Positions 38,952-47,304 are shown, numbered from the stretch's first letter. The stretch is 64,000 bases of DNA from an uncultured Alphaproteobacteria bacterium (GCA_902635455.1 CACPNW010000002.1:48869-112868), one strand, 5' to 3'. Translations and numbers: made by a program. Notes: a model not told the origin generated them from the letters alone.

Positions 38952-40667
38952 ATGAATTTTATTGAGGAATTAAAGAAAGCCCGGAATCTTCAAAATAAAA
39001 GATTATTTACTGAAGCTAAATCTATATACAATCAAATAATTAATAAAGATAAAAATAATTTTGAAGCAAATATTGGTTTGGCAATAATATATTTTCTAGA
39101 AAACAAAGTTTCTGATTCAACTAACTTATTTAAAAAATTAATCGCAGTCTACCCTAATAGGGTAGAGTCATACCAAAATTTTTCAAATATTTTGATTTCT
39201 CAAAATAAATTTGAAGAAGCAATTGTATGTCTATTAAATGCTTATAAAATAAATAATAAAAATGTTAAAATTTTAGAAAATTTATGTTTTTTATATTATC
39301 AATTAAATAATTTCTATGAGTCAAAAAAATTTGCTAAATTGGCAATAAATTTAGATTTTAAAAATTTTTTTATTTATAATATATTTGGTCAAATTTATTC
39401 AAAAGAAGGTGAAATTGATGAAAGTATAATAAATTTTAAACTTTCAATAAAATTCAATAAATTCTTTTGGCCTGCATATGATAATTTGCTTACAATTTAT
39501 GAACAAGTAAACAATATTAAAGAATTTAATAAATTATTAATTAAGTGTAATGAAATATTTAAAGATAAAAAAAATATTTTTAGACTCAAGTATTTCGAAT
39601 CATTATTACTATTTAGAAATAATGAATTTTCGAAATCTTTAAGCATTCTAAAAGAAATTGAAAATAAATTTGATAAAAAAGATGCAAAGTATTATCAATT
39701 TTTTTATGATTTGTTAGGTAAAAATTATGATAAGTTAAAAAAATATGATTTAGCTTTTGATGCCTTTAATAAAAGAAATGTTAAAATATTAAATTTAAAA
39801 GAAAATAAAAAATTTGATAAGAAAATATTGTACAATTTAATTGAAAGTTATTCTAATTTTTTTGTAAAAGAAAATATCAATAAATATAATTTATTTAATA
39901 AGATTGACAATTATCCAGACCCAGTTTTTTTGGTTGGTTTTCCTAGATCTGGCACTACTCTTTTAGACACTATTTTAAGAACTCATTCTCACACTATTGT
40001 TTTGGAGGAAAAGCCTTATATTTCTAATGTAAGAGATGAGTTTTTCAAATTTAATAATAATAAAATTAGTTCTTTAGAAAAAATAGATTTGGATAAAATA
40101 AAAGATGTTAGAAAAAATTATTTTGAAAATATAAAAAATTTTGATGAAATAAATTTTTCTAAAATAATTGTAGATAAATTACCTTTAAATATTATTGAGA
40201 TAGGTTTTATAAAAAGAATATTTCCAAAAAGTAAATTTATTCTTATGATGAGGCATCCTGTTGACTCAATATTAAGTTGTTTTGTTACTAACTTTGCTGT
40301 TAATGAGGCTATGATACATTTTCTTGAACTTGATGATGCAGCAAAGTTGTATAAAGAAGTTTTTAATTTATGGAAGCAATATAAAAAAAATTTAGATTTA
40401 GATTTTCATGTAATAAAATATGAAAATATAATTACTGATTTTGAAAAAACTATTAAAAAATTATTAATATTTCTTAATATTGAATGGGAGGATAATATCA
40501 AAAACTTTAATAAGATAGCTTTAAAAAGGAATAGAATTAATACACCTAGCTATAATCAAGTAATAAAACCTCTAAGCCAAGACTCAATTGGAAGATGGAA
40601 AAATTATGATGAAGTTAAAAAAATTAAAAATAAACTTGATACATGGATAGAATACTTTGATTATTAA
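38952..40667 (+). CDS. TPR-repeat sulfotransferase
   Basis: A 571-residue fusion of N-terminal tetratricopeptide repeats (about 1-280, for example KAINNKNVKILENLCFLYYQ-type helices) with a C-terminal PAPS-dependent sulfotransferase (about 320-560). The latter shows the 5'-phosphosulfate loop PVFLVGFPRSGTTLLDTILR and the 3'-phosphate motif KFILMMRHPVDSILSCF. It is soluble as far as I can see. This architecture is frequent in marine alphaproteobacteria and is linked to modification of proteins or surface glycans, but the acceptor is unknown here. Confidence 0.85.
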   Translation: MNFIEELKKARNLQNKRLFTEAKSIYNQIINKDKNNFEANIGLAIIYFLENKVSDSTNLFKKLIAVYPNRVESYQNFSNILISQNKFEEAIVCLLNAYKINNKNVKILENLCFLYYQLNNFYESKKFAKLAINLDFKNFFIYNIFGQIYSKEGEIDESIINFKLSIKFNKFFWPAYDNLLTIYEQVNNIKEFNKLLIKCNEIFKDKKNIFRLKYFESLLLFRNNEFSKSLSILKEIENKFDKKDAKYYQFFYDLLGKNYDKLKKYDLAFDAFNKRNVKILNLKENKKFDKKILYNLIESYSNFFVKENINKYNLFNKIDNYPDPVFLVGFPRSGTTLLDTILRTHSHTIVLEEKPYISNVRDEFFKFNNNKISSLEKIDLDKIKDVRKNYFENIKNFDEINFSKIIVDKLPLNIIEIGFIKRIFPKSKFILMMRHPVDSILSCFVTNFAVNEAMIHFLELDDAAKLYKEVFNLWKQYKKNLDLDFHVIKYENIITDFEKTIKKLLIFLNIEWEDNIKNFNKIALKRNRINTPSYNQVIKPLSQDSIGRWKNYDEVKKIKNKLDTWIEYFDY

Positions 40668-40744
40668 TTTTTATAAAAATGATTTATTTCTTACTTCCAT
40701 CATTAAATGTCCCAAAAAATTTATCCCATGGTGATTTTTTAAAG

Positions 40745-42223
40745 TCATGATTTAAACGGATCAGGTTGGTGAGGTTCAGTTGCTAACCATGTAGATTTAG
40801 TTTGCATATAACATTGCATACCTTCCCAACCATTTTCTCTTCCATATCCTGATTGCTTAAAACCTCCCACTGGAGATTGGGTAGCTGCATTAAAATAATT
40901 ATTTATATAAACAGTACCTGCTTCTATTTTTGCTGCAAATCGAATTGCTTTATTAACATCATTAGTCCAAATACCTGCGGCCAAACCATAAACAGTATCA
41001 TTGGCTATTTTAATAACATCTTTTTCATTTTCCCAAGAATGAATTGATACCACGGGGCCAAAAACTTCATTTTGAGCTAAATCATCATTATTTGGAACAT
41101 CATCAAATATAGTTGGCCCAATGTAATATCCCTGAGATTTACATTCTTTTCTTCCATCTAATAATAATTTTAAACCTCTTTTTTCCGCATTATCTATTTT
41201 TGATAGAATGAATTCATATTGTTCTTTATTTGCGATAGGTCCTATCTGTGTATTGGGATCATTCGGATTACCAACTTTGGCTTTTTTTACTACATCCAAT
41301 AATTTCTTAATAAATTGATCTTTAATTTTTTTGTGTACTAATATCCTGGACCCTGAAATACAACTATGTCCAGTTACAGGAAAAATACCAGAAACTACTC
41401 CATTAACAGATAAATTTAAGTCGGCATCCTCAAAAACTATTTGAGGAGATTTTCCACCTAATTCCATTATAATTGGTTTAACTTTTTTAGAGGCGGCTAA
41501 ACTTGCTGCACTTCCACCTTTAGTGCCTCCAGTAAAACTAATCATTCTAACATCGTCATGTTCTATTAGAGGGACTCCAGTAGTTGTTCCAAATCCAGTA
41601 ATAACATTAATTAATCCTTCTGGTAAGTCTGCTTCTTCAAGCACCTTCATTAATTCTAATGACGAGCAAGATGCTCTTTCTGAAGGTTTAATTACCACAG
41701 TATTGCCTGCAGCAAGTGCTGGAGCAAGTTTCCAAATAAGAGTTCCAATAGGAGAATTCCACGGAAGTATTAATGCTACTACTCCAAAAGGTTCCCACTT
41801 CAAATAGTTGTGCATATTTGGAACTTCTGATGGGATCAATCGCCCTTCAAATTTGTCACACATGCCCGCGTAGTAATAAAAGCTCTCAGTTTGCCAACTC
41901 GTTAAAGAGGGTGTTATATTTTTTGGCAACTTTCCATTATCTTTTGTTTCAATTTGTCCAATTCTTTCAGCATTTTTAGCAATAATATCACCAATTCTGT
42001 TTAAAATCCTTCCTCTTTCAGCTGGATGTATTTTTCCCCAAGGTCCATCATAATAAGCCTTTTTAGCACTTTTAACCGCAATATTAATATCTACTGCATT
42101 ACAATCAGGAAGTTTTGCCCAAACCTTGCCAATTGAAGGATCTTCACTTTCAAAGTATTGACCAGATGAAGGATCATGCCATTTGTTATCAGCATAATAT
42201 TTATAGGTTTTTATTTCTGTCAT
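40745..42223 (-). CDS. Aldehyde dehydrogenase (NAD(P)+)
   Basis: A 492-residue member of the ALDH superfamily. ILPWNSPIGTLIWKLAPALA is the cofactor-site region, FTGGTKGG the Rossmann turn, ELGGKSPQIV contains the general base Glu, and GHSCISGSR the catalytic Cys. It lies two bases after the GMC oxidoreductase on the same strand, so the pair probably oxidises an alcohol to an acid through an aldehyde, for example choline to betaine, though other alcohols are possible. C-terminal ATQSPVGGFKQSGYGRENG is standard for the betaine-aldehyde-like group. Confidence 0.88.
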   Translation of the reverse strand: MTEIKTYKYYADNKWHDPSSGQYFESEDPSIGKVWAKLPDCNAVDINIAVKSAKKAYYDGPWGKIHPAERGRILNRIGDIIAKNAERIGQIETKDNGKLPKNITPSLTSWQTESFYYYAGMCDKFEGRLIPSEVPNMHNYLKWEPFGVVALILPWNSPIGTLIWKLAPALAAGNTVVIKPSERASCSSLELMKVLEEADLPEGLINVITGFGTTTGVPLIEHDDVRMISFTGGTKGGSAASLAASKKVKPIIMELGGKSPQIVFEDADLNLSVNGVVSGIFPVTGHSCISGSRILVHKKIKDQFIKKLLDVVKKAKVGNPNDPNTQIGPIANKEQYEFILSKIDNAEKRGLKLLLDGRKECKSQGYYIGPTIFDDVPNNDDLAQNEVFGPVVSIHSWENEKDVIKIANDTVYGLAAGIWTNDVNKAIRFAAKIEAGTVYINNYFNAATQSPVGGFKQSGYGRENGWEGMQCYMQTKSTWLATEPHQPDPFKS

Positions 42224-42225
42224 AA

Positions 42226-43869
42226 TTAATTTATGTTTTCTAATATCATATCTGCAGCTTTTTCTGCTAACATAATAACAGAAGCATTTATATTTCCGCT
42301 AATCATATCGGGAAAGGATGAGGCGTCAACTACTCTTAAATTTTTTATTCCTTTAACTCTCAGTTTTTCATCTAAAACTGCTAATTTATTATTATCAGAC
42401 CCCATTGCACATGTAGATGCAGGATGATGGCCTGTTTGCACATGATTACGAATTGACTCTTTCATATCTTCGTCATTTCTTATATTTTTTCCAGGTAATA
42501 ATTCATCTGATACAATTTTACTTAAACTTGGTTTTGATAATACTTCTCTAGTGTGTTTCATACCTTCAAGTAAATCATCCATATCTGATAAATCTGAAAA
42601 CCAATTAGGATTTATTTGTAAGTCTTCATCTGGATTTGAACTTTTTAATCTTATAGTTCCAGTACTTTTAGGTCTTAACAAGTTAATTTGAAAATGCAAA
42701 CCTGGAAAAGCTTTTTTCCCTCTTGCAAAAAATATAGAACCAAAATTTAATAAATTATCTATATTAAATGAAGAAGTATATTTTTCCTCTTTAAAACACA
42801 TTGGAGTCATAAATATTTGCAACTCAGGCATTTCTTTTTCTCTAATAGAATGAAAAAGATTAGTAGACCAAAATGGTGCAGATGTTACTCCTTTTTTAAA
42901 AAAAATATATTGGAGACCTACTATTATTGCTTTGTCAATTCTTTGATATTTTGAAAAACTCATATTATTGTTTTTAAATCCCCAATTCATTGGCATAATA
43001 GGATGATCATGAAGATTTTCACCAACACCTGGTAAATCATTAACTACATCAATTCTAAATTCCTTTAAATGTTCGTAAGGACCAACTCCAGATAACATTA
43101 AGCATTTTGGACTACCAAAAGCACCAAGAGATAATATAATTTCTGATGAGGCATAAACTTCACCTTTCGATAAAAGTAAACCTATAGCTTTAGATTTTTC
43201 AAATAAAATTTTAATTACTGATGTATTTTTATAAATTGTTAAATTTTTTGGTTTATATTTTAAATATGCTTCTGCTGAAGATTGTCTTTTTCCATTCCAA
43301 ACCTTAACATCATATCTTCCTACACCGTTTAAATTTTCATTATAAAAATCATTATTTATTTCTGAACCTGCTTCAACACATGCATTAATAAATGCTTCAT
43401 CAACTAGATTATAATTACCAGCTGGTGTAAGCTTTAACGGACCTGAATGTGAATGATATTTGTCTTCTTTTCTATGGTAAGCAGATGCTGATTTTTTAAA
43501 ATATGGCAATACATCTTCATATGACCACCCATTCAAACCTTTTTGTCTCCATCGATTAAAATCACCTGAAGCTCCTCTCATATATATCATTCCATTTAAC
43601 AATGATGATCCACCCAATCCTTTTCCTCTGGGGTATAAAATTTTCCTATTATTAAGACGTGGTTGAGGAACTGACTCAAAACCCCAATCAAATTTTGGAT
43701 TTCCAAATATGTATCCATTTCCTCCAGGCATTTTTGTAAATAAACTTTTACCTGAGCCACCAGCTTCTACTAATAAGACATTGATATGTTTGTTTTCACA
43801 TAATCTGGAAGCTAAAGTACATCCTGCAGAGCCTCCACCTGCAATTATATAATCAAAATATTTTTTCAT
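42226..43869 (-). CDS. GMC-family FAD oxidoreductase (choline-dehydrogenase-like)
   Basis: A 547-residue flavoenzyme. IIAGGGSAGCTLASRL binds FAD, PRGKGLGGSSLLNGMIYMRG is GMC signature 1, and GAFGSPKCLMLSGVGP is signature 2. GHHPASTCAMGSDNN carries the catalytic His, and RVVDASSFPDMISGNINA ends the fold. It is closest in pattern to choline and alcohol dehydrogenases. The ALDH gene two bases downstream supports an alcohol-to-acid pathway; betaine synthesis would be a plausible osmolyte or carbon route but I infer it only from gene pairing. No betaine transporter lies nearby. Confidence 0.85.
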   Translation of the reverse strand: MKKYFDYIIAGGGSAGCTLASRLCENKHINVLLVEAGGSGKSLFTKMPGGNGYIFGNPKFDWGFESVPQPRLNNRKILYPRGKGLGGSSLLNGMIYMRGASGDFNRWRQKGLNGWSYEDVLPYFKKSASAYHRKEDKYHSHSGPLKLTPAGNYNLVDEAFINACVEAGSEINNDFYNENLNGVGRYDVKVWNGKRQSSAEAYLKYKPKNLTIYKNTSVIKILFEKSKAIGLLLSKGEVYASSEIILSLGAFGSPKCLMLSGVGPYEHLKEFRIDVVNDLPGVGENLHDHPIMPMNWGFKNNNMSFSKYQRIDKAIIVGLQYIFFKKGVTSAPFWSTNLFHSIREKEMPELQIFMTPMCFKEEKYTSSFNIDNLLNFGSIFFARGKKAFPGLHFQINLLRPKSTGTIRLKSSNPDEDLQINPNWFSDLSDMDDLLEGMKHTREVLSKPSLSKIVSDELLPGKNIRNDEDMKESIRNHVQTGHHPASTCAMGSDNNKLAVLDEKLRVKGIKNLRVVDASSFPDMISGNINASVIMLAEKAADMILENIN

Positions 43870-43928
43870 AAGTTAAAAAAATCAAACTATACTTATTATG
43901 TTTTTAAAAGTAAAACAGTACATAAGAA

Positions 43929-44018
43929 GGAGAGATGTGAGAGCGGTTTAATCAGCACGCTTGGAAAGCGTGTATAGTGGCAACACTATCGAGGGTTCGA
44001 ATCCCTCTCTCTCCGCCA
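43929..44018 (+). tRNA. tRNA-Ser (anticodon GGA), intact
   Basis: A complete class II tRNA. The acceptor stem GGAGAGA pairs with TCTCTCC; the D stem is a three-pair TGA/TCA. The anticodon stem-loop CACGC-TTGGAAA-GCGTG gives anticodon GGA, a long variable arm (TATAGTGGCAACACTATC) follows, and the T loop is TTCGAAT. The CCA end is encoded (44016-44018). It decodes UCC and UCU. Its 3' portion is repeated twice downstream, which marks it as an integration site. It is divergent from the GMC gene. Confidence 0.97.
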
Positions 44019-44024
44019 TAAATT
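43947..44024 (+). repeat. 78-bp direct repeat, copy 1 (tRNA-Ser 3' portion and six flanking bases)
   Basis: From the D loop of the tRNA to six bases past its CCA end. It is identical to 44768-44845, an offset of exactly 821 bp. It is the host-side attachment sequence if the downstream blocks were integrated by a tRNA-targeting recombinase. Confidence 0.9.
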
Positions 44025-44058
44025 TATAAATTTTGATGAGCTATTTGTTACAAAAAAT

Positions 44059-44076
44059 CTATTTGGACTCAAATAG
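44059..44076. repeat. Perfect 7-bp inverted repeat beside the block 1 motif
   Basis: CTATTTG and CAAATAG flank a GACT loop, four bases before the CACTT motif at 44081. No T-run follows, so it is not a usual terminator for the tRNA. It may be part of a recombinase arm site. Confidence 0.45.
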
Positions 44077-44111
44077 GCCTCACTTGCTAATCCGATAATT
44101 AAAAAAAAAGA

Positions 44112-44567
44112 TTAATTAATTAAATTAAAGGTTTCTTTAGTAACTTGTTGACTAGGAAAAGGTCCTCCAACAATTGCAGAACCTATAATTCCACCTAATA
44201 CTGCTCCTGCTACGTTATCTTTGTTTACCCCAGTTATGAAATAATAACTTTGTCCATTTTCAAAGTTTGCAGTAATAATTGTTTGACCAATAACGCCTGA
44301 TATAGGATCTGCTTTAATAGTAAGAGTATGAGTTCCCTCTGAAAGATTAAATTTTATATATTCTTTTGGATAAAGTGAACCTTGTTTTATTCCATTTGCA
44401 AATACATTTGCTCTTACACCCATATACATAAAACCTGATTGTCTTTTAAAATATATATTTGCTAAGTCAGATCTATCAACAGATAGGGACGAAAAATCTT
44501 TTACTCCAGTTGAACTACAACTACTTAAAAAAAATCCTAGAACTAATAAAAGTAAGAAATTTCTCAT
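44112..44567 (-). CDS. Small lipoprotein, DUF2846-like (cargo of block 1)
   Basis: A 151-residue lipoprotein. The signal peptide MRNFLLLLVLGFFLSSC ends in a lipobox (LSSC) with Cys17 as the lipidation site. The body has IYFKRQSGFMYMGVRANVFA, then GTHTLTIKADPI, in the order seen in DUF2846-type proteins (a beta-sandwich with a PEGA-like G-x-H turn). The C-terminal part contains a glycine-rich AGAVLGGIIGSAIVGG that may contact the membrane. Function is unknown. It is the only gene in block 1 and is oriented against the tRNA. The 200 bp upstream of its start (44568-44767) hold the CACTT motif at 44709 and nothing else I can recognise. Confidence 0.75.
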   Translation of the reverse strand: MRNFLLLLVLGFFLSSCSSTGVKDFSSLSVDRSDLANIYFKRQSGFMYMGVRANVFANGIKQGSLYPKEYIKFNLSEGTHTLTIKADPISGVIGQTIITANFENGQSYYFITGVNKDNVAGAVLGGIIGSAIVGGPFPSQQVTKETFNLIN

Positions 44568-44767
44568 TAGATTAGTTTATATTTAATTGATATTTATTCA
44601 ATATTATTTTTATTATTGAGAATTTAGTAATTAAATAATTAAAATTTGCCACAATATAAGATTATTTAAAAGTTAAAATATGTTAAAAATTTGGTCTCAT
44701 ATTTGTCTCACTTCCTATGGTAAAAATTATAAAATAATCCTTAAAATCCTTTTTATGCTAAAATATA

Positions 44768-44845
44768 TTTAATCAGCACGCTTGGAAAGCGTGTATAGTG
44801 GCAACACTATCGAGGGTTCGAATCCCTCTCTCTCCGCCATAAATT
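44768..44845 (+). repeat. 78-bp direct repeat, copy 2 (truncated tRNA-Ser)
   Basis: Identical to 43947-44024 at all 78 positions. It lacks the tRNA 5' half (acceptor 5' strand and D-stem 5' strand), so it cannot fold to a working tRNA. The bases before it share nothing with the tRNA 5' part, which places the boundary sharply at the D loop. Perfect identity means either recent insertion or continued gene conversion with the intact gene. Confidence 0.9.
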
Positions 44846-44975
44846 AAGATTTTCCTTTAACTATTTTTCAACAAAAAGCGTTTTGTCGTACTTAAGTTTC
44901 ACTTACGCACCACTATTATTTTAATTTTCCCAATTTATAGTTTACTTTTTTAATTATTATTGATTATTTAAATAT

Positions 44976-45761
44976 ATGTATTTGATAAAAATTATTTTTT
45001 CTTTAATTTCTTTTATTTTTTCGCTAAATTTATATGCTGCTGAACCTAAAGAAATTCCAAATAATCAATCAAATATTATTTTACATGATGGTATGTTTGA
45101 AGATGGTTTACCAAATAGATTCTTACTTGATTCAAGTAAAAAAACAGCAAAATGGGGTTATGGAAATTGGGGAAGCAATGATGGTTTTGCAAATATAGGT
45201 TTTGATCAAATGGGACCAGAATGGATATTGCATGAAAAGGGAATGATAGCAAAAAAAGTATTAAAGAATTGGGGTGTTGAAAATTATAAATTTGGTAAAA
45301 AGAAAGGGTTTAAAAGTTCAGGAAATAGATCTTTAGTTCAGTTAGTGGAAATTGACAATCAAAAATGTGCAGTAATTATCTCAAAATTCGGGAGTAGTAG
45401 AGATGCTAATAATAGATTAAGGTCTAGTATAGCTGGGTTTGTTTGTGTAAATTCAGGTGAGTTTACAATCGATGATGCTATTAATTTTATGCATTGTGTT
45501 GAATTAAAAGGTGAAGGAACTAATTACATTGGTAAAGATATTGATGATAAGTGCATTAAACAAAAGAAAGATGCAAAAGTTGAAAACAAAACAATCAATA
45601 ATGATGAGAATAATTCAGAAGGTATAGAAAGTTCAACGACAAATAGTGATCAAGATACTATTGTTGAGAAATTAGAGAAATTAAAAAATTTATATGATCA
45701 AAAACTAATAACAAAAGAAGAATATGATGAAAAACGTAAAGAAATTTTAGATGAAATGTAA
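44976..45761 (+). CDS. Exported protein with C-terminal SHOCT-like segment (cargo of block 2)
   Basis: 261 residues. A signal peptide (MYLIKIIFSLISFIFSLNLYAA, cleavage after A-A) leads into an extracytoplasmic domain of about 170 residues with FLLDSSKKTAKWGYGNWGSN and four cysteines spaced through the middle, which could form disulfides. A charged linker follows, then a C-terminal LKNLYDQKLITKEEYDEKRK, which is the short SHOCT helix-turn-helix motif. I do not recognise the main domain. It is the only gene of block 2. The gap before it (44846-44975) holds a CACTT motif at 44900. Confidence 0.7.
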   Translation: MYLIKIIFSLISFIFSLNLYAAEPKEIPNNQSNIILHDGMFEDGLPNRFLLDSSKKTAKWGYGNWGSNDGFANIGFDQMGPEWILHEKGMIAKKVLKNWGVENYKFGKKKGFKSSGNRSLVQLVEIDNQKCAVIISKFGSSRDANNRLRSSIAGFVCVNSGEFTIDDAINFMHCVELKGEGTNYIGKDIDDKCIKQKKDAKVENKTINNDENNSEGIESSTTNSDQDTIVEKLEKLKNLYDQKLITKEEYDEKRKEILDEM

Positions 45762-45849
45762 ATAATTTTGGTTTTACATAGGTTGCACTTACGCACACGT
45801 TATTTATTTTTTCACGTTTAATTTTTCCTTACAAACCCTACACTTTGTT

Positions 45850-45929
45850 TTTAATCAGCACGCTTGGCAAACGTGTATAGTGGTAATGCTAATGAGGTTT
45901 CGAATCCCATCTCTTTCCAACATAAATTA
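45850..45929 (+). repeat. Decayed third copy of the tRNA-Ser 3' portion
   Basis: Aligns to copies 1 and 2 over their full length with, by my count, 11 substitutions and one inserted base. The changes break the anticodon stem (CACGC against ACGTG), the variable arm and the acceptor stem, so it is non-functional. The sharp ends, at the same D-loop position and just past the CCA, are kept. It would be the oldest and outermost boundary of the stack. No CACTT motif is visible within 60 nt beyond it. Confidence 0.8.
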
Positions 45930-45969
45930 GTATATTTTCAATTTAATTTTGATAATATTGTCAAAAGTA

Positions 45970-47304
45970 ATGTTAAATAAAAAAAAATTAATTGAATATT
46001 TTGAAAAAGGAATCAAAAATACCTCAAAACTAAAAATTGGAACAGAGCACGAAAAATTTATTTTAAACAAAACTTCCCTAAAACCTCTAATTTATGATGA
46101 AAAAGATGGAATACTTGATGTCTTTAAAAGTTTAATAGATTTAGGTTGGAAGCCTATTTACGAAGAGGGAGAAAAAATAGTAGGATTAAAATATGGGCAA
46201 CAAAATATCAGTCTTGAGCCAGCTGGTCAGTTTGAGTTATCTGGACAACCACTAGATAATATTCATCAAACTTGTGATGAAATTACCAGTCATCTAAATC
46301 AAATGAAAAAGATTTCTTTAAAGCACAATTTTATTTTATTAGGCATGGGTGTAGAGCCTAGTAAAAATCTTAAAGATTTTTCTTTGATGCCTAAAGAACG
46401 TTACAATATTATGAGTAACTATATGCCCAAAGTTGGTATGAATGGTTTAGATATGATGAAAAGAACCTGTTCAACTCAGGTTAATCTTGATTTTTCATCT
46501 GAAAAGGACATGATTAAAAAATTCAGAGTGTTATTGTCTTTGGAATCTCTCGGAACATCAATATTTGCTAATTCACCATTTGATAACGAAACTTTGCAAA
46601 GTTATAAAAGTTTACGTTCTTTATATTGGATGAATACTGATAATCAAAGGACCGGAATTTTGCCCTTTGTGTTTAATGATAATTTTAATTTTGAAACATA
46701 TGTTGATTATGCACTTGATGTACCAATGTATTTTATAAAAAGAAATCAAAACTACATTGATATGACGGGCTGTAGTTTTCGTAAATTTATGGAAGGAAAA
46801 CTTGAAAAGGTTCCAAATGATAAGGCCACATTAGATGATTGGCAAAATCATTTAACCACTTTATTTCCACAAGTAAGACTTAAGCAGTATCTTGAGTTAA
46901 GATCTATGGATGCATGTTCTTGGAATGAAATCTGTGGTCAGCCCGCGTTTTGGACAGGTATTTTATATGATAATGATTGTTTAGATGAAGTTAATAATAT
47001 TATTAAAGACTGGACATTAGAAGATAAGTTTTTTCTTTATAAAAACGCTCCAATATATGGTTTAGACACTCCATTTAAAAAAGGCAAATTGATTGACATA
47101 GCTAGACTTTTATTAAAAATTTCTCAAACTGGCTTAAAAAATAGAAATTTTGTATCTAAAGGTGGCTATGATGAAAGACATTACCTAAAAAATATAGAAA
47201 TAAATCTTGAGAATAATCTTTCTCCTGCTGATAAATTAATTAATAAGTATAATCAAGATTGGGGAAAATCAACCAAGAACATTTATAAAGAAAATATTTT
47301 CTAA
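45970..47304 (+). CDS. gshA: Glutamate-cysteine ligase
   Basis: First step of glutathione synthesis, joining glutamate and cysteine. The protein has 444 residues from the ATG at 45970; an in-frame TTG at 45949 would add seven residues but lacks support. Motifs IGTEHEKFIL, SLEPAGQFELSGQPL, and LELRSMDACSW are those of the plant/alphaproteobacterial GCS2-type ligase rather than of E. coli GshA. gshB begins on the last base of its stop codon. The decayed tRNA fragment ends 40 bp before its start, so its promoter region may have been altered by the insertion. Confidence 0.92.
   Translation: MLNKKKLIEYFEKGIKNTSKLKIGTEHEKFILNKTSLKPLIYDEKDGILDVFKSLIDLGWKPIYEEGEKIVGLKYGQQNISLEPAGQFELSGQPLDNIHQTCDEITSHLNQMKKISLKHNFILLGMGVEPSKNLKDFSLMPKERYNIMSNYMPKVGMNGLDMMKRTCSTQVNLDFSSEKDMIKKFRVLLSLESLGTSIFANSPFDNETLQSYKSLRSLYWMNTDNQRTGILPFVFNDNFNFETYVDYALDVPMYFIKRNQNYIDMTGCSFRKFMEGKLEKVPNDKATLDDWQNHLTTLFPQVRLKQYLELRSMDACSWNEICGQPAFWTGILYDNDCLDEVNNIIKDWTLEDKFFLYKNAPIYGLDTPFKKGKLIDIARLLLKISQTGLKNRNFVSKGGYDERHYLKNIEINLENNLSPADKLINKYNQDWGKSTKNIYKENIF

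Larger units (their letters stand above)
44019..45929. mobile_element. Two stacked tRNA-Ser-targeted cassettes without integrase
   Basis: Downstream of the intact tRNA-Ser lie two blocks, each ending in a copy of the tRNA 3' portion: block 1 (44019-44845, lipoprotein gene) and block 2 (44846-45929, SHOCT-type gene). Each block has one gene and no recombinase. CACTT-containing motifs sit about 60 nt from the repeats on both sides (44081, 44709, 44900, 45786). This is the structure left by successive site-specific integration at the 3' end of a tRNA gene, with the newest block nearest the intact gene. The units are far smaller than ordinary genomic islands; either they are decayed remnants or are mobilised in trans. 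Tandem duplication by another route is possible. Confidence 0.7.

Noticed and set aside
44059-44076. Intrinsic terminator of the tRNA-Ser gene
   Set aside because: The stem is perfect but mostly A-T pairs, and it is followed by gcctcactt, not a T-run.
45850-45929. A tRNA with anticodon GGC in the third repeat
   Set aside because: The loop reads TTGGCAA, but the anticodon stem no longer pairs and the entire 5' half is absent. It is a decayed fragment.
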